64,000 nt of DNA. It comes from Streptomyces marincola (lineage in GTDB: Bacteria; Actinomycetota; Actinomycetes; Streptomycetales; Streptomycetaceae). The position numbers and the translations under genes are program-made. This document shows positions 43,623 through 51,759 of this stretch, one piece after another; within the stretch, counting starts at the first letter, position 1; every line of letters begins with the position of its first letter. The stretch is taken from the NCBI RefSeq assembly GCF_020410765.1, contig NZ_CP084541.1, positions 3,290,501 through 3,354,500 of the forward strand, written 5' to 3'. Below the pieces are notes generated by a model. That model did not search any database, had not been told where the DNA came from, and saw nothing but the letters and a program-made list of their open reading frames with translations.

Positions 43623-44383
43623 CGCGGCCCTCCGCCGGAGAGCAGCGACTCGGCCGAGTGGGACACGGACTGGTCCACGATCGTGCCGTCGCGCAGGAAG
43701 ACCACGCGGTCGGCCCAGGCGGCGTAACGGGGCTCGTGCGTGACGAGAACGGCCGCGGCGCCCTCGTCGCAGCGCTTGCGGAGCAGCGCGAGGACGGTCT
43801 CGCCCGTCTCGGAGTCCAGCGCGCCGGTGGGCTCGTCGGCCAGCACCAGGCGCCGTTCGCCGACGAGGGCGCGGGCGATGGCGACGCGCTGCTGCTGGCC
43901 GCCCGACATCTCGTCGGGGAACCGGTCGGCCACCTCGGGCAGCCCGATCTCGACGAGCGCGGCCAGGGCCTCGCGGTGGGCGGTGCGGCTCGCGACGCCG
44001 TCGAGCTCGCGGGGGAGCGCGACGTTCTCCGCGGCGGTGAGGGCCGGTATCAGGTTGTAGTCCTGGAACACGTAGCCGACGGCGGTGCGGCGCACCTTGG
44101 CCAGCTCGGAGCGGCCGAGCGTGCCCAGGTCGCGGCCCTCGACGAGGACGCGGCCCTCCGTCGCGGTGTCGAGGCCGCCGGCGAGGGTGAGCAGCGTGGA
44201 CTTGCCGGAGCCCGAGGGGCCCATGACGGCGACGAGTTCGCCCGCGTGCACGCTGAGGTCGACGCCGCGCAGCGCGTGCACGGCGGCCACCCCGCTGGCG
44301 TGGACGCGGGAGACGCCGTGCAGGGCGAGGACGGGCGCGTCCTGGCCCGGCGCGGCGGCGGGGTCGTGGTCGGTGGCGGTCAC
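43619..44383 (-). CDS. MacB/FtsE-type ABC transporter ATP-binding protein
   Basis: A 254-aa ATPase with Walker A GPSGSGKST, Q-loop in VFQDYNLIPALTA, signature MSGGQQQRVAIARAL and Walker B LVLADEPTGALDSETG. It powers the FtsX-like permease downstream, with GTGA overlaps on both sides. Such systems act as mechanotransmission or peptide/drug export machines. The PadR gene is the first gene of the operon, so the system is probably induced when PadR is released. GTG 44383 is the start. Confidence 0.92.
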   Translation of the reverse strand: MTATDHDPAAAPGQDAPVLALHGVSRVHASGVAAVHALRGVDLSVHAGELVAVMGPSGSGKSTLLTLAGGLDTATEGRVLVEGRDLGTLGRSELAKVRRTAVGYVFQDYNLIPALTAAENVALPRELDGVASRTAHREALAALVEIGLPEVADRFPDEMSGGQQQRVAIARALVGERRLVLADEPTGALDSETGETVLALLRKRCDEGAAAVLVTHEPRYAAWADRVVFLRDGTIVDQSVSHSAESLLSGGGPR

Positions 44384-45009
44384 GAGGCGGCTCCCCCGCG
44401 GGTGCGGCCGGTCTCGGCCGGGGCGGGGTCCTCGGGCGCGTTCCCCGCGGGCGGCGGCGGGGCGTGCCGCGGGGCCTCGGCCGCGAGCCGCAGCAGGCGC
44501 GTTTCGCAGTGGTCGAGCCAGCGGCTCTCCGCCTCGGCCTGGAAGATGAGCTGTTCGAGGACGAGGAGCCAGGCGATGTCGTCCCGGGACGCGGGGCCGC
44601 CGGCGAGCGCGCGCGCCTTGAGCCTGGTGTAGTCCTGCATGGCCTTCACCGTGTGGCGGCGCTGCCCCTGGATGATGGCCCGCACGTCCACGCCGGGGGT
44701 GCCGACGGCCATGGCCAGCTTGATGGCCAGCTCGTCCCGCGCCGGCTGGGAGCGGTCAACGGGCCGCGCGAACCACTCGTCGAGGTGCCGCCGCCCGGCC
44801 TCCGTGATGGCGTACAGCTGCTGCTTGGCGTCGCCGCCGCCCTCGGGGACGATCAGGCCGTCGCGTTCGAGGCGGCCGAGCGTGGTGTACACCTGCCCGA
44901 TGTTGAGCGGCCAGGTGGAGCCGGTGCGCGACTCGAATTCTGTGCGGAGCTGCGAGCCGTAGCGCGGCCCGCTCTCCAGGAGGGCGAGAAGCCCGTGACG
45001 GATCGACAT
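44380..45009 (-). CDS. PadR-family transcriptional regulator
   Basis: A 209-aa regulator. The N-terminal winged helix spans about residues 1-80 (LLALLESGPRYGSQLRTEFE, then NIGQVYTTLGRLERDGLI), followed by a helical C-terminal dimerisation domain. It is the first gene of an operon with an ABC ATPase and permease and overlaps the former by GTGA. The start codon lies inside a 24-bp inverted repeat and no ribosome binding site is seen, so it may be leaderless and self-repressed. Confidence 0.92.
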   Translation of the reverse strand: MSIRHGLLALLESGPRYGSQLRTEFESRTGSTWPLNIGQVYTTLGRLERDGLIVPEGGGDAKQQLYAITEAGRRHLDEWFARPVDRSQPARDELAIKLAMAVGTPGVDVRAIIQGQRRHTVKAMQDYTRLKARALAGGPASRDDIAWLLVLEQLIFQAEAESRWLDHCETRLLRLAAEAPRHAPPPPAGNAPEDPAPAETGRTRGGAAS

Positions 45010-45031
45010 ACCGAGTATCTATACTCAGTAT
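45008..45031. promoter_or_regulatory. PadR operator overlapping the start codon
   Basis: ATACCGAGTAT-CT-ATACTCAGTAT is a 24-bp inverted repeat with 10 of 11 arm bases matched. It runs right up to and over the PadR start codon, in the only AT-rich stretch of the gap, where the promoter -10 must also lie. Confidence 0.7.
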
Positions 45032-45191
45032 TATCCCGGTAGGCAAACGGCCTCGCCGCTGTCGAACGCGCAACGGCCGACGGCCGGCGGGCGACCCCAG
45101 GACCTGCGCCCCGGGGGCGGGGCCGCGACGGCACCGGGTCCGCCGACCGCGCAGGAACCGCCGGGAGAGCGCGGGCCGTTCGGGCGCCGCG

Positions 45192-45560
45192 TCACACGCG
45201 CCGCAGGCGGAGGCCGAGGGCGCCGAGGCCGAGGCCCAGGCACGCGAGCCCCGCGCCCAGCGGCAGCACCGGCAGCACCTCGCCGCCCGGCCGGGCGGCG
45301 AACGCGCCGGACGTCCGGGACGGCGCGGGGCCGCCGGCATCGACTCCGGCATCGACCCCGGCCGGGGCCTCACCGGCGCGGACCCGGGCGCCGCCGGGCA
45401 CCGCGCCGCGCCCGTCCGGCACGACGCGCTCCTCGCCCACGCGCTCCGCGCCCACGCGGGCCACGCCGCTCCCGCTCGGCGGGTCCCCGGCGAGGGCCGA
45501 GGGAACGCACAGAGCTATGACGGCCGCGGCGGCCATCGCGATTCCCGCCCACACCCTCAC
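45192..45560 (-). CDS. Small secreted or membrane-anchored protein
   Basis: A 122-aa protein of unknown function. GTG 45560 is preceded by GAAGGG. A signal peptide (VRVWAGIAMAAAAVIALCVPSALA) leads to a Gly/Ala/Pro/Glu-rich outer segment. The C-terminus has one hydrophobic helix (about 95-116) ending in RLRRV, the arrangement of a surface protein with a membrane anchor. No LPxTG-type sortase motif is seen. Length and composition fit actinobacterial cell-surface stalk proteins, but there is no partner gene. Confidence 0.55.
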   Translation of the reverse strand: MRVWAGIAMAAAAVIALCVPSALAGDPPSGSGVARVGAERVGEERVVPDGRGAVPGGARVRAGEAPAGVDAGVDAGGPAPSRTSGAFAARPGGEVLPVLPLGAGLACLGLGLGALGLRLRRV

Positions 45561-45648
45561 AGCGCCCGACCCTTCACCCGCACCGACCGACGATGTGTCC
45601 AGCGTCACACAGGCGAGCACATCCGGCATCTCGGGCAAACGCCGCCAC

Positions 45649-46611
45649 TCAGGCGGTCAGCAGAATCTTCCCCACGTGGTCGCTCGCCTCCATCGCCCGG
45701 TGGGCCTCGGCCGCGTCGGCGAGGGGCAGCCGCCGGTCGATCACGGGCACGACCCGGGCGTCGGCGAGCAGCGGCCAGACGTGGTCGCGCACCTGCGCCA
45801 CGATCGCCGCCTTCTCGGCCACGGGCCTGGCCCGCAGCGAGGCCGCCGCGACCGAGGCGCGTTTCGCCAGCAGGCGCCGCAGGTCGAACTCCGCCCGCAC
45901 CCCGCCCTGGAAGCCGATGATCACCAGCCGCCCGCCCGGGGCGAGGACCCGCACGTTCCGTTCGAGGTACGCGGCGCCGACGATGTCGAGCACGACGTCG
46001 ACCTCGTTCTCCAGCTCCTCCGCGAAGTCCTGCTCCCGGTAGTTGATGAGCACGTCGGCGCCCAGTTCGCGGCAACGGGCCAGCTTCTCGGTGCTGCCCG
46101 CCGTCACCGCCACCCGCGCGCCCACCGCCTTCGCCAGCTGCACCGCCATCGTCCCGATGCCGCTGGCGCCCCCGTGCACCAGCAGCGTCTCGCCCGGCCG
46201 CAGGCCCGCCCCCATGAACACCGTCGACCACACCGTGCACGCCACCTCGGGCAGCGCCGCCGCGTTCACGAGGCCGACGCGGCCAGGCACCGGCAGCACC
46301 TGCCCCGCGGGAACGGCGACCCGCTCGGCGTACCCGCCCCCCGCGAGCAGCGCGCACACCTCGTCCCCCACCCGCAGGCCGTCCACCCCGTCGCCGAGCG
46401 CGGCGACGCGCCCCGAGCATTCGAGGCCGGGGACGGGCGAGACGCCGGGCGGCGGGTCGTAGTGGCCCTGCCGCTGGAGGACGTCGGCCCGGTTGACCCC
46501 GGCCGCCACGACGTCGATGAGCACTTCTCCGGGTCCGGCCACCGGGTCGTCGACCTCGGCCCACACCAGCGCCTCGGGACCACCCGGTTCCGGAACAGTG
46601 ATCGCACGCAT
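45649..46611 (-). CDS. NAD(P)H-quinone oxidoreductase (zeta-crystallin/PIG3-like)
   Basis: A 320-aa medium-chain reductase without the catalytic zinc ligands. It has the quinone-oxidoreductase signatures NRADVLQRQGHYDPPPG and the NADPH fold (VHGGASGIGTMAVQLAKAVGARV), closest to the PIG3/TP53I3 type. It reduces quinones or enones with NADPH. It follows a Cys-rich gene by 10 bases on the same strand, and the upstream region has no clear ribosome binding site. It is probably co-transcribed with that gene. Confidence 0.9.
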   Translation of the reverse strand: MRAITVPEPGGPEALVWAEVDDPVAGPGEVLIDVVAAGVNRADVLQRQGHYDPPPGVSPVPGLECSGRVAALGDGVDGLRVGDEVCALLAGGGYAERVAVPAGQVLPVPGRVGLVNAAALPEVACTVWSTVFMGAGLRPGETLLVHGGASGIGTMAVQLAKAVGARVAVTAGSTEKLARCRELGADVLINYREQDFAEELENEVDVVLDIVGAAYLERNVRVLAPGGRLVIIGFQGGVRAEFDLRRLLAKRASVAAASLRARPVAEKAAIVAQVRDHVWPLLADARVVPVIDRRLPLADAAEAHRAMEASDHVGKILLTA

Positions 46612-46621
46612 GCCCAGGACG

Positions 46622-46969
46622 TTACAGATAGATCTGGCGCGCGCATCCGCTGCAAAACGTTTTTCCGTCCCTGCGCTCCAGCTCACGGTGCTCGCACACC
46701 CGGTGCTCCGGCAGCTCGCGGCGGCGCCGTTCCTCGCGCGCGAGGCTGACCAGCTCCGCGATGCACTGGCCGCAGGCGTACAGCTCGCTCTCCAGGGACG
46801 GGGTGCGCAGCGGGCCGATCCACAGCACGCTGACGTTCTCGCGCCGGCAGTACAGCCAGCAGCGGCCGGTCACCCAGTCGTTGCCCTCGGGCGCGCGCTG
46901 CGGCAGCGGCCAGCCGCTGAGACCGGAGAACACGATGCCGCGCAGCGCGACATGGACGCTCGCGCTCAC
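46622..46969 (-). CDS. Cys-rich conserved hypothetical protein
   Basis: About 115 aa, not recognised by function. Cys pairs recur: CWLYC, CGQC, C-EH, and a C-terminal CSGC near residue 108, suggesting zinc binding. It runs divergent from the Scr1-type regulator at 47178, the same arrangement as at 2 kb. GTG 46969 was chosen because GGGGTGG lies upstream; GTG 46987 is an alternative. It lies 10 bases before the quinone reductase gene, so the two may share a transcript. Confidence 0.6.
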   Translation of the reverse strand: MSASVHVALRGIVFSGLSGWPLPQRAPEGNDWVTGRCWLYCRRENVSVLWIGPLRTPSLESELYACGQCIAELVSLAREERRRRELPEHRVCEHRELERRDGKTFCSGCARQIYL

Positions 46970-47177
46970 GCCTGCCACCCCGTGCACGCGCCCGCGCGAG
47001 CGTGAGAACTCGTACAGGAAATCGGATGTTCTTCCTCGCTGAGATTGCCCGGCTTCATGTGACCGCTCCGTCCACCGTGGGTATTCACCTTGCGTACCCC
47101 AACCATCACCCTCCGACGTCCCCGTGACACCACCTTTCGGGTTTCCGAACGATCCGGAAAGTCAGGAAGACAAACAA

Positions 47178-48002
47178 GTGAACGAGTTCAGCGGCTGCGA
47201 ACCGAGCGACGGCTACGCCTATTTCGGACTGGAGGTCAGGGAGGCGCGGCTGCACGCCAAGCTGACCCAGAAGGGACTCGCGGACGAAACGCACTACCAG
47301 CCGCCGTACATCTCCAAAGTGGAGAACGGACTGATGCTCGGAAGTGCCCAGTTCGCGGCGGCGTGCGATCGCGTGTTCAATACGTCCGGCTTTTTCGCGC
47401 GCATGCGCGAACGTATCAACAGTCGCGAACACCCGTCGTGGTTCGAGCCGTTCGTCAGGTGGGAGGCACTGGCGGAGTCGATCCTCGACTACAGCGCGAA
47501 CCTCGTCACCGGCATCCTCCAGACCGAGGACTACGCCTACGCCATCTACCGCCGTGCGCACCCGACTTCGTCGGAGCAGTGGGTCAAACGGAAGGTGGAG
47601 GCCCGGATGCGGCGGCAGGAAGCCCTTGAGCGCGCCAATCCGCCACTCTTGTGGGTGATTCTCGACGAGTCGTGCCTGCGCCGTCAGATCGGCGGAATCA
47701 CCGTCATGCGCGAGCAGTTGAGCCGCCTGCTCCGCGCGGCGGAATCTCCGCAGACCACCCTTCAGGTGCTGCCGTTCTCCACCGGAGCCGCCCCCGCGGC
47801 GGAAAGTTTCATCCTTCTGCGGTTCAGCGAGGATCCTCCGCTGCTCTACGAGGAATCGTGGAGCGGCGGCCGTGTGATTGACTCCTCCGTGCACGTGGTT
47901 GAGGCATCAGCGGCTTACGAACGGCTGCGCGCCGACGCCATGTCGCCCGACCAATCGCGGGCGCTCATCAAAAAGGTGATGTTGGAGGAGTACTCCGGAT
48001 GA
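47178..48002 (+). CDS. XRE-family regulator with DUF5753 (second Scr1-type locus)
   Basis: A 274-aa protein with an N-terminal XRE helix-turn-helix (VREARLHAKLTQKGLA, PPYISKVENG) and the DUF5753 domain (LVTGILQTEDYAYAI, then VILDESCLRRQIGG and LQVLPFSTGA). The DUF397 partner follows with a 4-base ATGA overlap. GTG 47178 has GGAAG 9 bases upstream; GTG 47124 would add 18 residues with no ribosome binding site. The locus parallels the one at 2617-3710, and both have a divergent Cys-rich neighbour. Confidence 0.87.
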   Translation: MNEFSGCEPSDGYAYFGLEVREARLHAKLTQKGLADETHYQPPYISKVENGLMLGSAQFAAACDRVFNTSGFFARMRERINSREHPSWFEPFVRWEALAESILDYSANLVTGILQTEDYAYAIYRRAHPTSSEQWVKRKVEARMRRQEALERANPPLLWVILDESCLRRQIGGITVMREQLSRLLRAAESPQTTLQVLPFSTGAAPAAESFILLRFSEDPPLLYEESWSGGRVIDSSVHVVEASAAYERLRADAMSPDQSRALIKKVMLEEYSG

Positions 48003-48226
48003 ACAGCAGGACCGACCTGGCAGGAGTCCAGTGGGTCAAGTCGAGCCACAGCAGTCAGAACGGGGGCGCCTGCCTCGAATACGCGCGGCAGGCCGCCGCT
48101 TCGGGCTTCGTCCCGGTGCGGGACTCCAAGGACACGGCCGGCCCTGTGCTCGTCTTCGGCACGGCCGGCTGGACCGGCTTCGTGTCCGCGGTCAAGGCCG
48201 GGAGCGGTGATCTGGCGGCGCGTTGA
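47999..48226 (+). CDS. DUF397 protein (second Scr1-type locus)
   Basis: A 75-aa DUF397 protein. It shows VQWVKSSHSSQNGGACLEYA, PVRDSKDTAGPVL and W-x2-F near the C-terminus. ATG 47999 overlaps the regulator's stop. It probably acts as the partner of that regulator, as in Scr1/Scr2-type pairs. A hairpin at 48240-48276 ends the transcript. Confidence 0.88.
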   Translation: MNSRTDLAGVQWVKSSHSSQNGGACLEYARQAAASGFVPVRDSKDTAGPVLVFGTAGWTGFVSAVKAGSGDLAAR

Positions 48227-48239
48227 CCCGCTCCCCCGC

Positions 48240-48276
48240 GAAGCCGCCGTGGTCGGATTCCGGCCACGGCGGCTTC
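48240..48276. terminator. Hairpin terminator after the second DUF397 gene
   Basis: GAAGCCGCCGTGG (48240-48252) pairs with CCACGGCGGCTTC (48264-48276) around an 11-base loop. The rest of the 189-bp gap has no visible gene. Confidence 0.8.
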
Positions 48277-48415
48277 CCGCGGCGGCTCGCGGCGCTCATC
48301 CGCCGACCGATCGAACGGTCACGGCAGCGGGGAACAGCGAGGGCTCACGGCCTCGGGGCCCGGCCGCACGCCGGCGGAGTCGAGGAACGGCCGCCAGGAC
48401 GCGAGGGGTGAAGCG

Positions 48416-48766
48416 TCACGAGGAGAAGAACAGCCCGGAGAGGCCGCCCTTCCTGCGGTGCTGGTAGTGCCCGCCGTGGTGGCCGTGCCCGCCGTGGTGG
48501 CCGTGCTGCGGCGCGCCCCACGCCGGTCCGCCGGGCGGCGGGTAGGCACCCGGGGCAGCGGGCGGCGGCGGGTAGGCCTGCTGCGGCGGCGGGGGCGGGG
48601 CAGCCGCCTGGGGGGTCCACTTGGCCTCCAGCTGGCTGATGTGCTCAAGCTCGCCGTAGTCGAGGAAGATGCCGCGGCAGCCGCCGCACTGCTCGATCTG
48701 CACCCCGCTCCGGTTGAACGTCTGCATATGTGCACCGCACTTGGGACACTGCATCATCGGCTCCAT
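48416..48766 (-). CDS. TFIIB-type zinc-ribbon protein
   Basis: A 116-aa protein whose N-terminus is a zf-TFIIB ribbon: C-x2-C (CPKC) and C-x2-C (CGGC) around residues 7-33, followed by LDYGELEHISQLE. The C-terminal half is Pro/Gln/Gly/Tyr-rich and ends in a His-rich HGHHGGHGHHGGH run and a short hydrophobic tail. The His run could bind metal. Function unknown. The start could be ATG 48766 or ATG 48757/48754; GGAG lies before the latter. Confidence 0.82.
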   Translation of the reverse strand: MEPMMQCPKCGAHMQTFNRSGVQIEQCGGCRGIFLDYGELEHISQLEAKWTPQAAAPPPPPQQAYPPPPAAPGAYPPPGGPAWGAPQHGHHGGHGHHGGHYQHRRKGGLSGLFFSS

Positions 48767-48790
48767 GGTCGATTCGCTGGCTTGCTCACC

Positions 48791-49774
48791 CTACGGCAGC
48801 GCCGCGATCCTGAGGCAGGAGTCGAACAGCGCCTCGTCCTCCTCCCCCGGGCGGACGCCGCGCCGCGCCGCGCGCACCAGCGCCCGGGCCGCCTGCTGGG
48901 CCGTCGCCACGCGGGCGGGCGCGTCGAGGGCCGGCCACGGGTCCTCGCCCTCGGTACCGGCCGCCGCCTGATAGGCGTTCAGCAGGCGCAGCCAGTCCTG
49001 GGCGGGCAGCAGCCCGGCCGCGAACCACGCGGCCGGCCTGGCCAGGTCCCACGCGGGATCACCGACACCCAGGTCGTCCACGTCGATGAGCCGCCACGCC
49101 CCCTCGGCGCCCCGCCGCCGCACCAGCTGCCCGAGGTGGAAGTCGCCGTGGCACAGGGCGACGGGGCGCGGTGCGGGCATCGCCGACAGAATGCGGGCCG
49201 CGGCCTCGCGCACGGCCGCGTAGGCCGGGTCCGTCGGCGTTCCGGTCAGGTCGGCCAGGGCGCGCGCCGCGCGCGCCGGTCCGCCCGCGGGCGGCAGCGG
49301 TCCCGGGACCGCTGCCGGCGGCACGGCGTGCAGCGCGGCCAGGAGCGCGCCCGCCGCCTCCCACGGCACGGCCGCCGGGTCGACGGGCGTGCCGAGCGGC
49401 CATAACGAGGCGGGCCGCCCGTCGTGCAGCAGGGACAGCCCGCCGGGCGGCAGGGGCGGCAGCAGGACGTGCGCGAGCGCCGGGTGCGCGGCGGCCCCGA
49501 CGCGGACGGCGAGGGCCGCCGCGTCGCTGTCCGCCGCGTGGGCCTTGGCGACCACGTCCCCGATCCGCACGACGGTGCCGTCCGGCCGGTCGGCGAGCAG
49601 CACCGGCTCGCCGGTCCCCGCGGTGGCGGCCAGCCGGGCCAGGTAATCCGCGGGAAGGGCGCCGGCCACCGCACCGCCGGGGCTCGCGGTGCCGGGGCCC
49701 GCACCGCTGGGACTCGCATCACTGGGGGTCGCGGCGCCGGTCACCACACCGCCGGGACCCGTGACACCGGTCAC
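48791..49774 (-). CDS. APH-family phosphotransferase
   Basis: A 327-aa kinase-fold protein with a catalytic HGDFHLGQL loop and the metal-binding IDVDDLGVGDPAWDLARP motif, typical of aminoglycoside/hydroxyurea-type phosphotransferases. Residues 1-45 are a Thr/Gly/Ala/Pro-rich extension. GTG 49774 overlaps the TetR gene's stop (GTGA), so the two are one operon. The substrate is unknown; resistance is possible but unproven. Confidence 0.82.
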   Translation of the reverse strand: MTGVTGPGGVVTGAATPSDASPSGAGPGTASPGGAVAGALPADYLARLAATAGTGEPVLLADRPDGTVVRIGDVVAKAHAADSDAAALAVRVGAAAHPALAHVLLPPLPPGGLSLLHDGRPASLWPLGTPVDPAAVPWEAAGALLAALHAVPPAAVPGPLPPAGGPARAARALADLTGTPTDPAYAAVREAAARILSAMPAPRPVALCHGDFHLGQLVRRRGAEGAWRLIDVDDLGVGDPAWDLARPAAWFAAGLLPAQDWLRLLNAYQAAAGTEGEDPWPALDAPARVATAQQAARALVRAARRGVRPGEEDEALFDSCLRIAALP

Positions 49775-50580
49775 CGCGGCGGGCCCGCGCCCGGTTCCGC
49801 CGCCGCGCGGGCGCGCGCCTCGATGCCGTCGAGGAGGCGGGCGAGCCCGAACGCGCCGGCCGCGCGCGCCGCTTCCCTGGCGCTCCGGTCGAGCCCTCCG
49901 GCCTGCCACAGCGCGGCGATGGCCGGATGGCCCTCGGGGTCGAAGTGGTGCTCCCAGAAGGAGGCGCGGGCCGCCCACCAGGCGTCGTCCGACTGCCCCT
50001 CGGCCCGTTCCGCGTGCGCGTACTCGACCTCCGCGCCGGCCGCCGAGTCCACCGCGGCGGCGACGGCGCCCGCCGCGGGGGCGATCTCGGCGGCGGGCAG
50101 CCCGCTGCCCGACAGGGCCGCGATCAGGAACTCCTCCTGGGCCAGCAGCCCCGGACCCAGCGGCGGGCGCACCAGCGACACCTGCCGCAGCCACGGGTGG
50201 CGCCGGTGCAGGGCGAGCGTGCGCTCGGCGTACAGCTCCACGCGCGAACGCCAGTCGGCCCCGCCCGGCCGCCCGGCCCGCGGCAGGTCGCGTTCGGCGA
50301 GGACCGCGTCCACCATGAGGTCGATCAGCTCGGCCTTGCCCGGTACGTGCGTGTAGAGGGACATGGTGCCGACGCCGAGGGATTCCGCGACGCGGGGCAT
50401 CGACATGGCCGCGATCCCGTCCCGGTCGGCGACCGCGACGGCGGCGGCGACGATTCCGTCCACCGTGATGCGCGGCTTGCGGCCCCGGGCCGGGCGGTCG
50501 CCCGTCCCGTGCGGCCCGCCGCGCCACAGCAGTTCGAGCGTGCGCGTGGGGTCCCCGGTCCCGCTGCGTTCCCCTGTCAT
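49771..50580 (-). CDS. TetR/AcrR-family regulator
   Basis: A 269-aa regulator with a TetR helix-turn-helix at about residues 40-85 (IVAAAVAVADRDGIAAMSMPRVAESLGVGTMSLYTHV) and a TetR_C-type C-terminal domain (RPPLGPGLLAQEEF). It is divergent from an NmrA-like gene with a 21-bp inverted repeat between them, and translationally coupled to the phosphotransferase that follows. It probably represses both directions. The N-terminal 35 aa are unusually long for the family. Confidence 0.9.
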   Translation of the reverse strand: MTGERSGTGDPTRTLELLWRGGPHGTGDRPARGRKPRITVDGIVAAAVAVADRDGIAAMSMPRVAESLGVGTMSLYTHVPGKAELIDLMVDAVLAERDLPRAGRPGGADWRSRVELYAERTLALHRRHPWLRQVSLVRPPLGPGLLAQEEFLIAALSGSGLPAAEIAPAAGAVAAAVDSAAGAEVEYAHAERAEGQSDDAWWAARASFWEHHFDPEGHPAIAALWQAGGLDRSAREAARAAGAFGLARLLDGIEARARAAAEPGAGPPR

Positions 50581-50595
50581 GGGCTTGATTTTACA

Positions 50596-50616
50596 TTCCC
50601 GTATGCCGTACGGTAA
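50596..50616. promoter_or_regulatory. TetR operator between TetR and NmrA-like genes
   Basis: TTCCCGTA-TGCCG-TACGGTAA is an inverted repeat with 7 of 8 arm bases matched, ending 4 bp before the NmrA-like start. It covers most of the 40-bp gap. Confidence 0.7.
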
Positions 50617-50620
50617 TTCC

Positions 50621-51505
50621 ATGACGATTCTGGTGACGGGCGCGACAGGGCAGGTGGGGCGCCTGGTGACGGCCCGGCTTCTGGCCGCGGGGGCCCGGGT
50701 GCGGGCGCTGGCCCGTGATCCGGTGGCCGCCGCCGCGGTGCTGCCCGACGGGGTCGGGACGGTGCGCGGCGACCTGTCCGACCCCGGTTCCCTCGGCCCG
50801 GCCCTGCGCGACACGGAGCGGGTGTACCTCTTTCCTGTTCCCGGGACGGCGCGCGAGGTCGCGGAGTTGATGGCCCGGGCGCGCGTTCGACGGGTGGTGG
50901 TGCTGTCCTCGGGCGCGGTGGCGGCCGGCCATGACACCGACTTCCACCTGCCGGTGGAGCGCGCGGTGGCGGACGCGGGCCTTGAGTGGACGTTCGTGCG
51001 GCCCGGTGAGTTCATGCTCAACAAGCTGTGGCTGTGGGGGCCTTCGATCCGCGCGGAGCGCGTGGTGCGCGAGCCGTTCCCCGACGTGGCCTGGTGCCCC
51101 GTGCACGAGGCCGACATCGCGGACGTGGCCGCCGAGGCCCTGCTGACCGACGGGCACGTGGGCACGGCCCCCGTGCTGAACGGGCCCGAGCTGCTGACCC
51201 GCAGGGCGCAGGTGGCGGCGATCGCGGCGGCGCTGGGGGAGGAGGTGACACTGGAGCAGGTCACTCCGGCGGAGGCGCGCGAGCGGTATCTGGCCCAGGG
51301 CGGCTTCGCCGCGGAGAACGCCGACTTCCTGCTCGGTTACGAGGACTACTCGGGCGAGCCTGCCGACCCCGACGCGATACCGGCACAGGACCCGCTCGCG
51401 GGCGGTACCGACCTGCCGACCGCGGCCGACGCGATCGGGCGCCCGGCGCGGACGTTCGCCCAATGGGCACGCGATCACGCGGCGGACTTCGGTGCCCGGG
51501 CGTAG
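50621..51505 (+). CDS. NmrA-like NAD(P)-binding oxidoreductase
   Basis: A 294-aa atypical SDR of the NmrA/HSCARG/QOR2 type. It begins with the Rossmann motif ILVTGATGQVGRLV and has RPGEFMLN and HEADIADVAAEAL in the core. It lacks the Y-x3-K pair, as in NmrA-like proteins, which often sense NADP redox state or reduce quinones. ATG 50621 lies next to the operator at 50596-50616, so it is probably repressed by the TetR protein. Confidence 0.87.
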   Translation: MTILVTGATGQVGRLVTARLLAAGARVRALARDPVAAAAVLPDGVGTVRGDLSDPGSLGPALRDTERVYLFPVPGTAREVAELMARARVRRVVVLSSGAVAAGHDTDFHLPVERAVADAGLEWTFVRPGEFMLNKLWLWGPSIRAERVVREPFPDVAWCPVHEADIADVAAEALLTDGHVGTAPVLNGPELLTRRAQVAAIAAALGEEVTLEQVTPAEARERYLAQGGFAAENADFLLGYEDYSGEPADPDAIPAQDPLAGGTDLPTAADAIGRPARTFAQWARDHAADFGARA

Positions 51506-51515
51506 CGGGCCCGCC

Positions 51516-51593
51516 GGTGTCCGGTCCAGGCCGGTCGGTGTCCGGTCCAGGCCGGTCGGTGTCCGGTCCAGGCCGGTCGGTGTCCGGTGCGGT
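51516..51593. repeat. 21-bp tandem repeat x3 plus partial copy
   Basis: GGTGTCCGGTCCAGGCCGGTC is repeated three times exactly (51516-51578), followed by a diverged partial copy. It sits in the 254-bp gap between the convergent NmrA-like and K+ channel genes, where I see no gene. The unit is partly self-complementary (CCGG...CCGG), so it may act as a terminator. Confidence 0.85.
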
Positions 51594-51759
51594 GCCGGGA
51601 GGCGGCCGGGTCGTGGCGGACGCCGGCCGGTGGCGGGGGCCGGCGGTGCTGACGGCGGTGGCGGGGGCGTTGTCGGTGGCGGTGGCCGCGGCGCTGGCTG
51701 TGGCGGCCGTTGGCTCCACGCGGCGGCGCGGCGGCCTGCCGCGGTCGGCGGGGGGCGGG

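Noticed and set aside
48227..48415. Small plus-strand ORFs after the second DUF397 gene
   Set aside because: They begin at or overlap the terminator hairpin, lack ribosome binding sites and are Arg/Pro-rich as expected of GC-rich noncoding frames.
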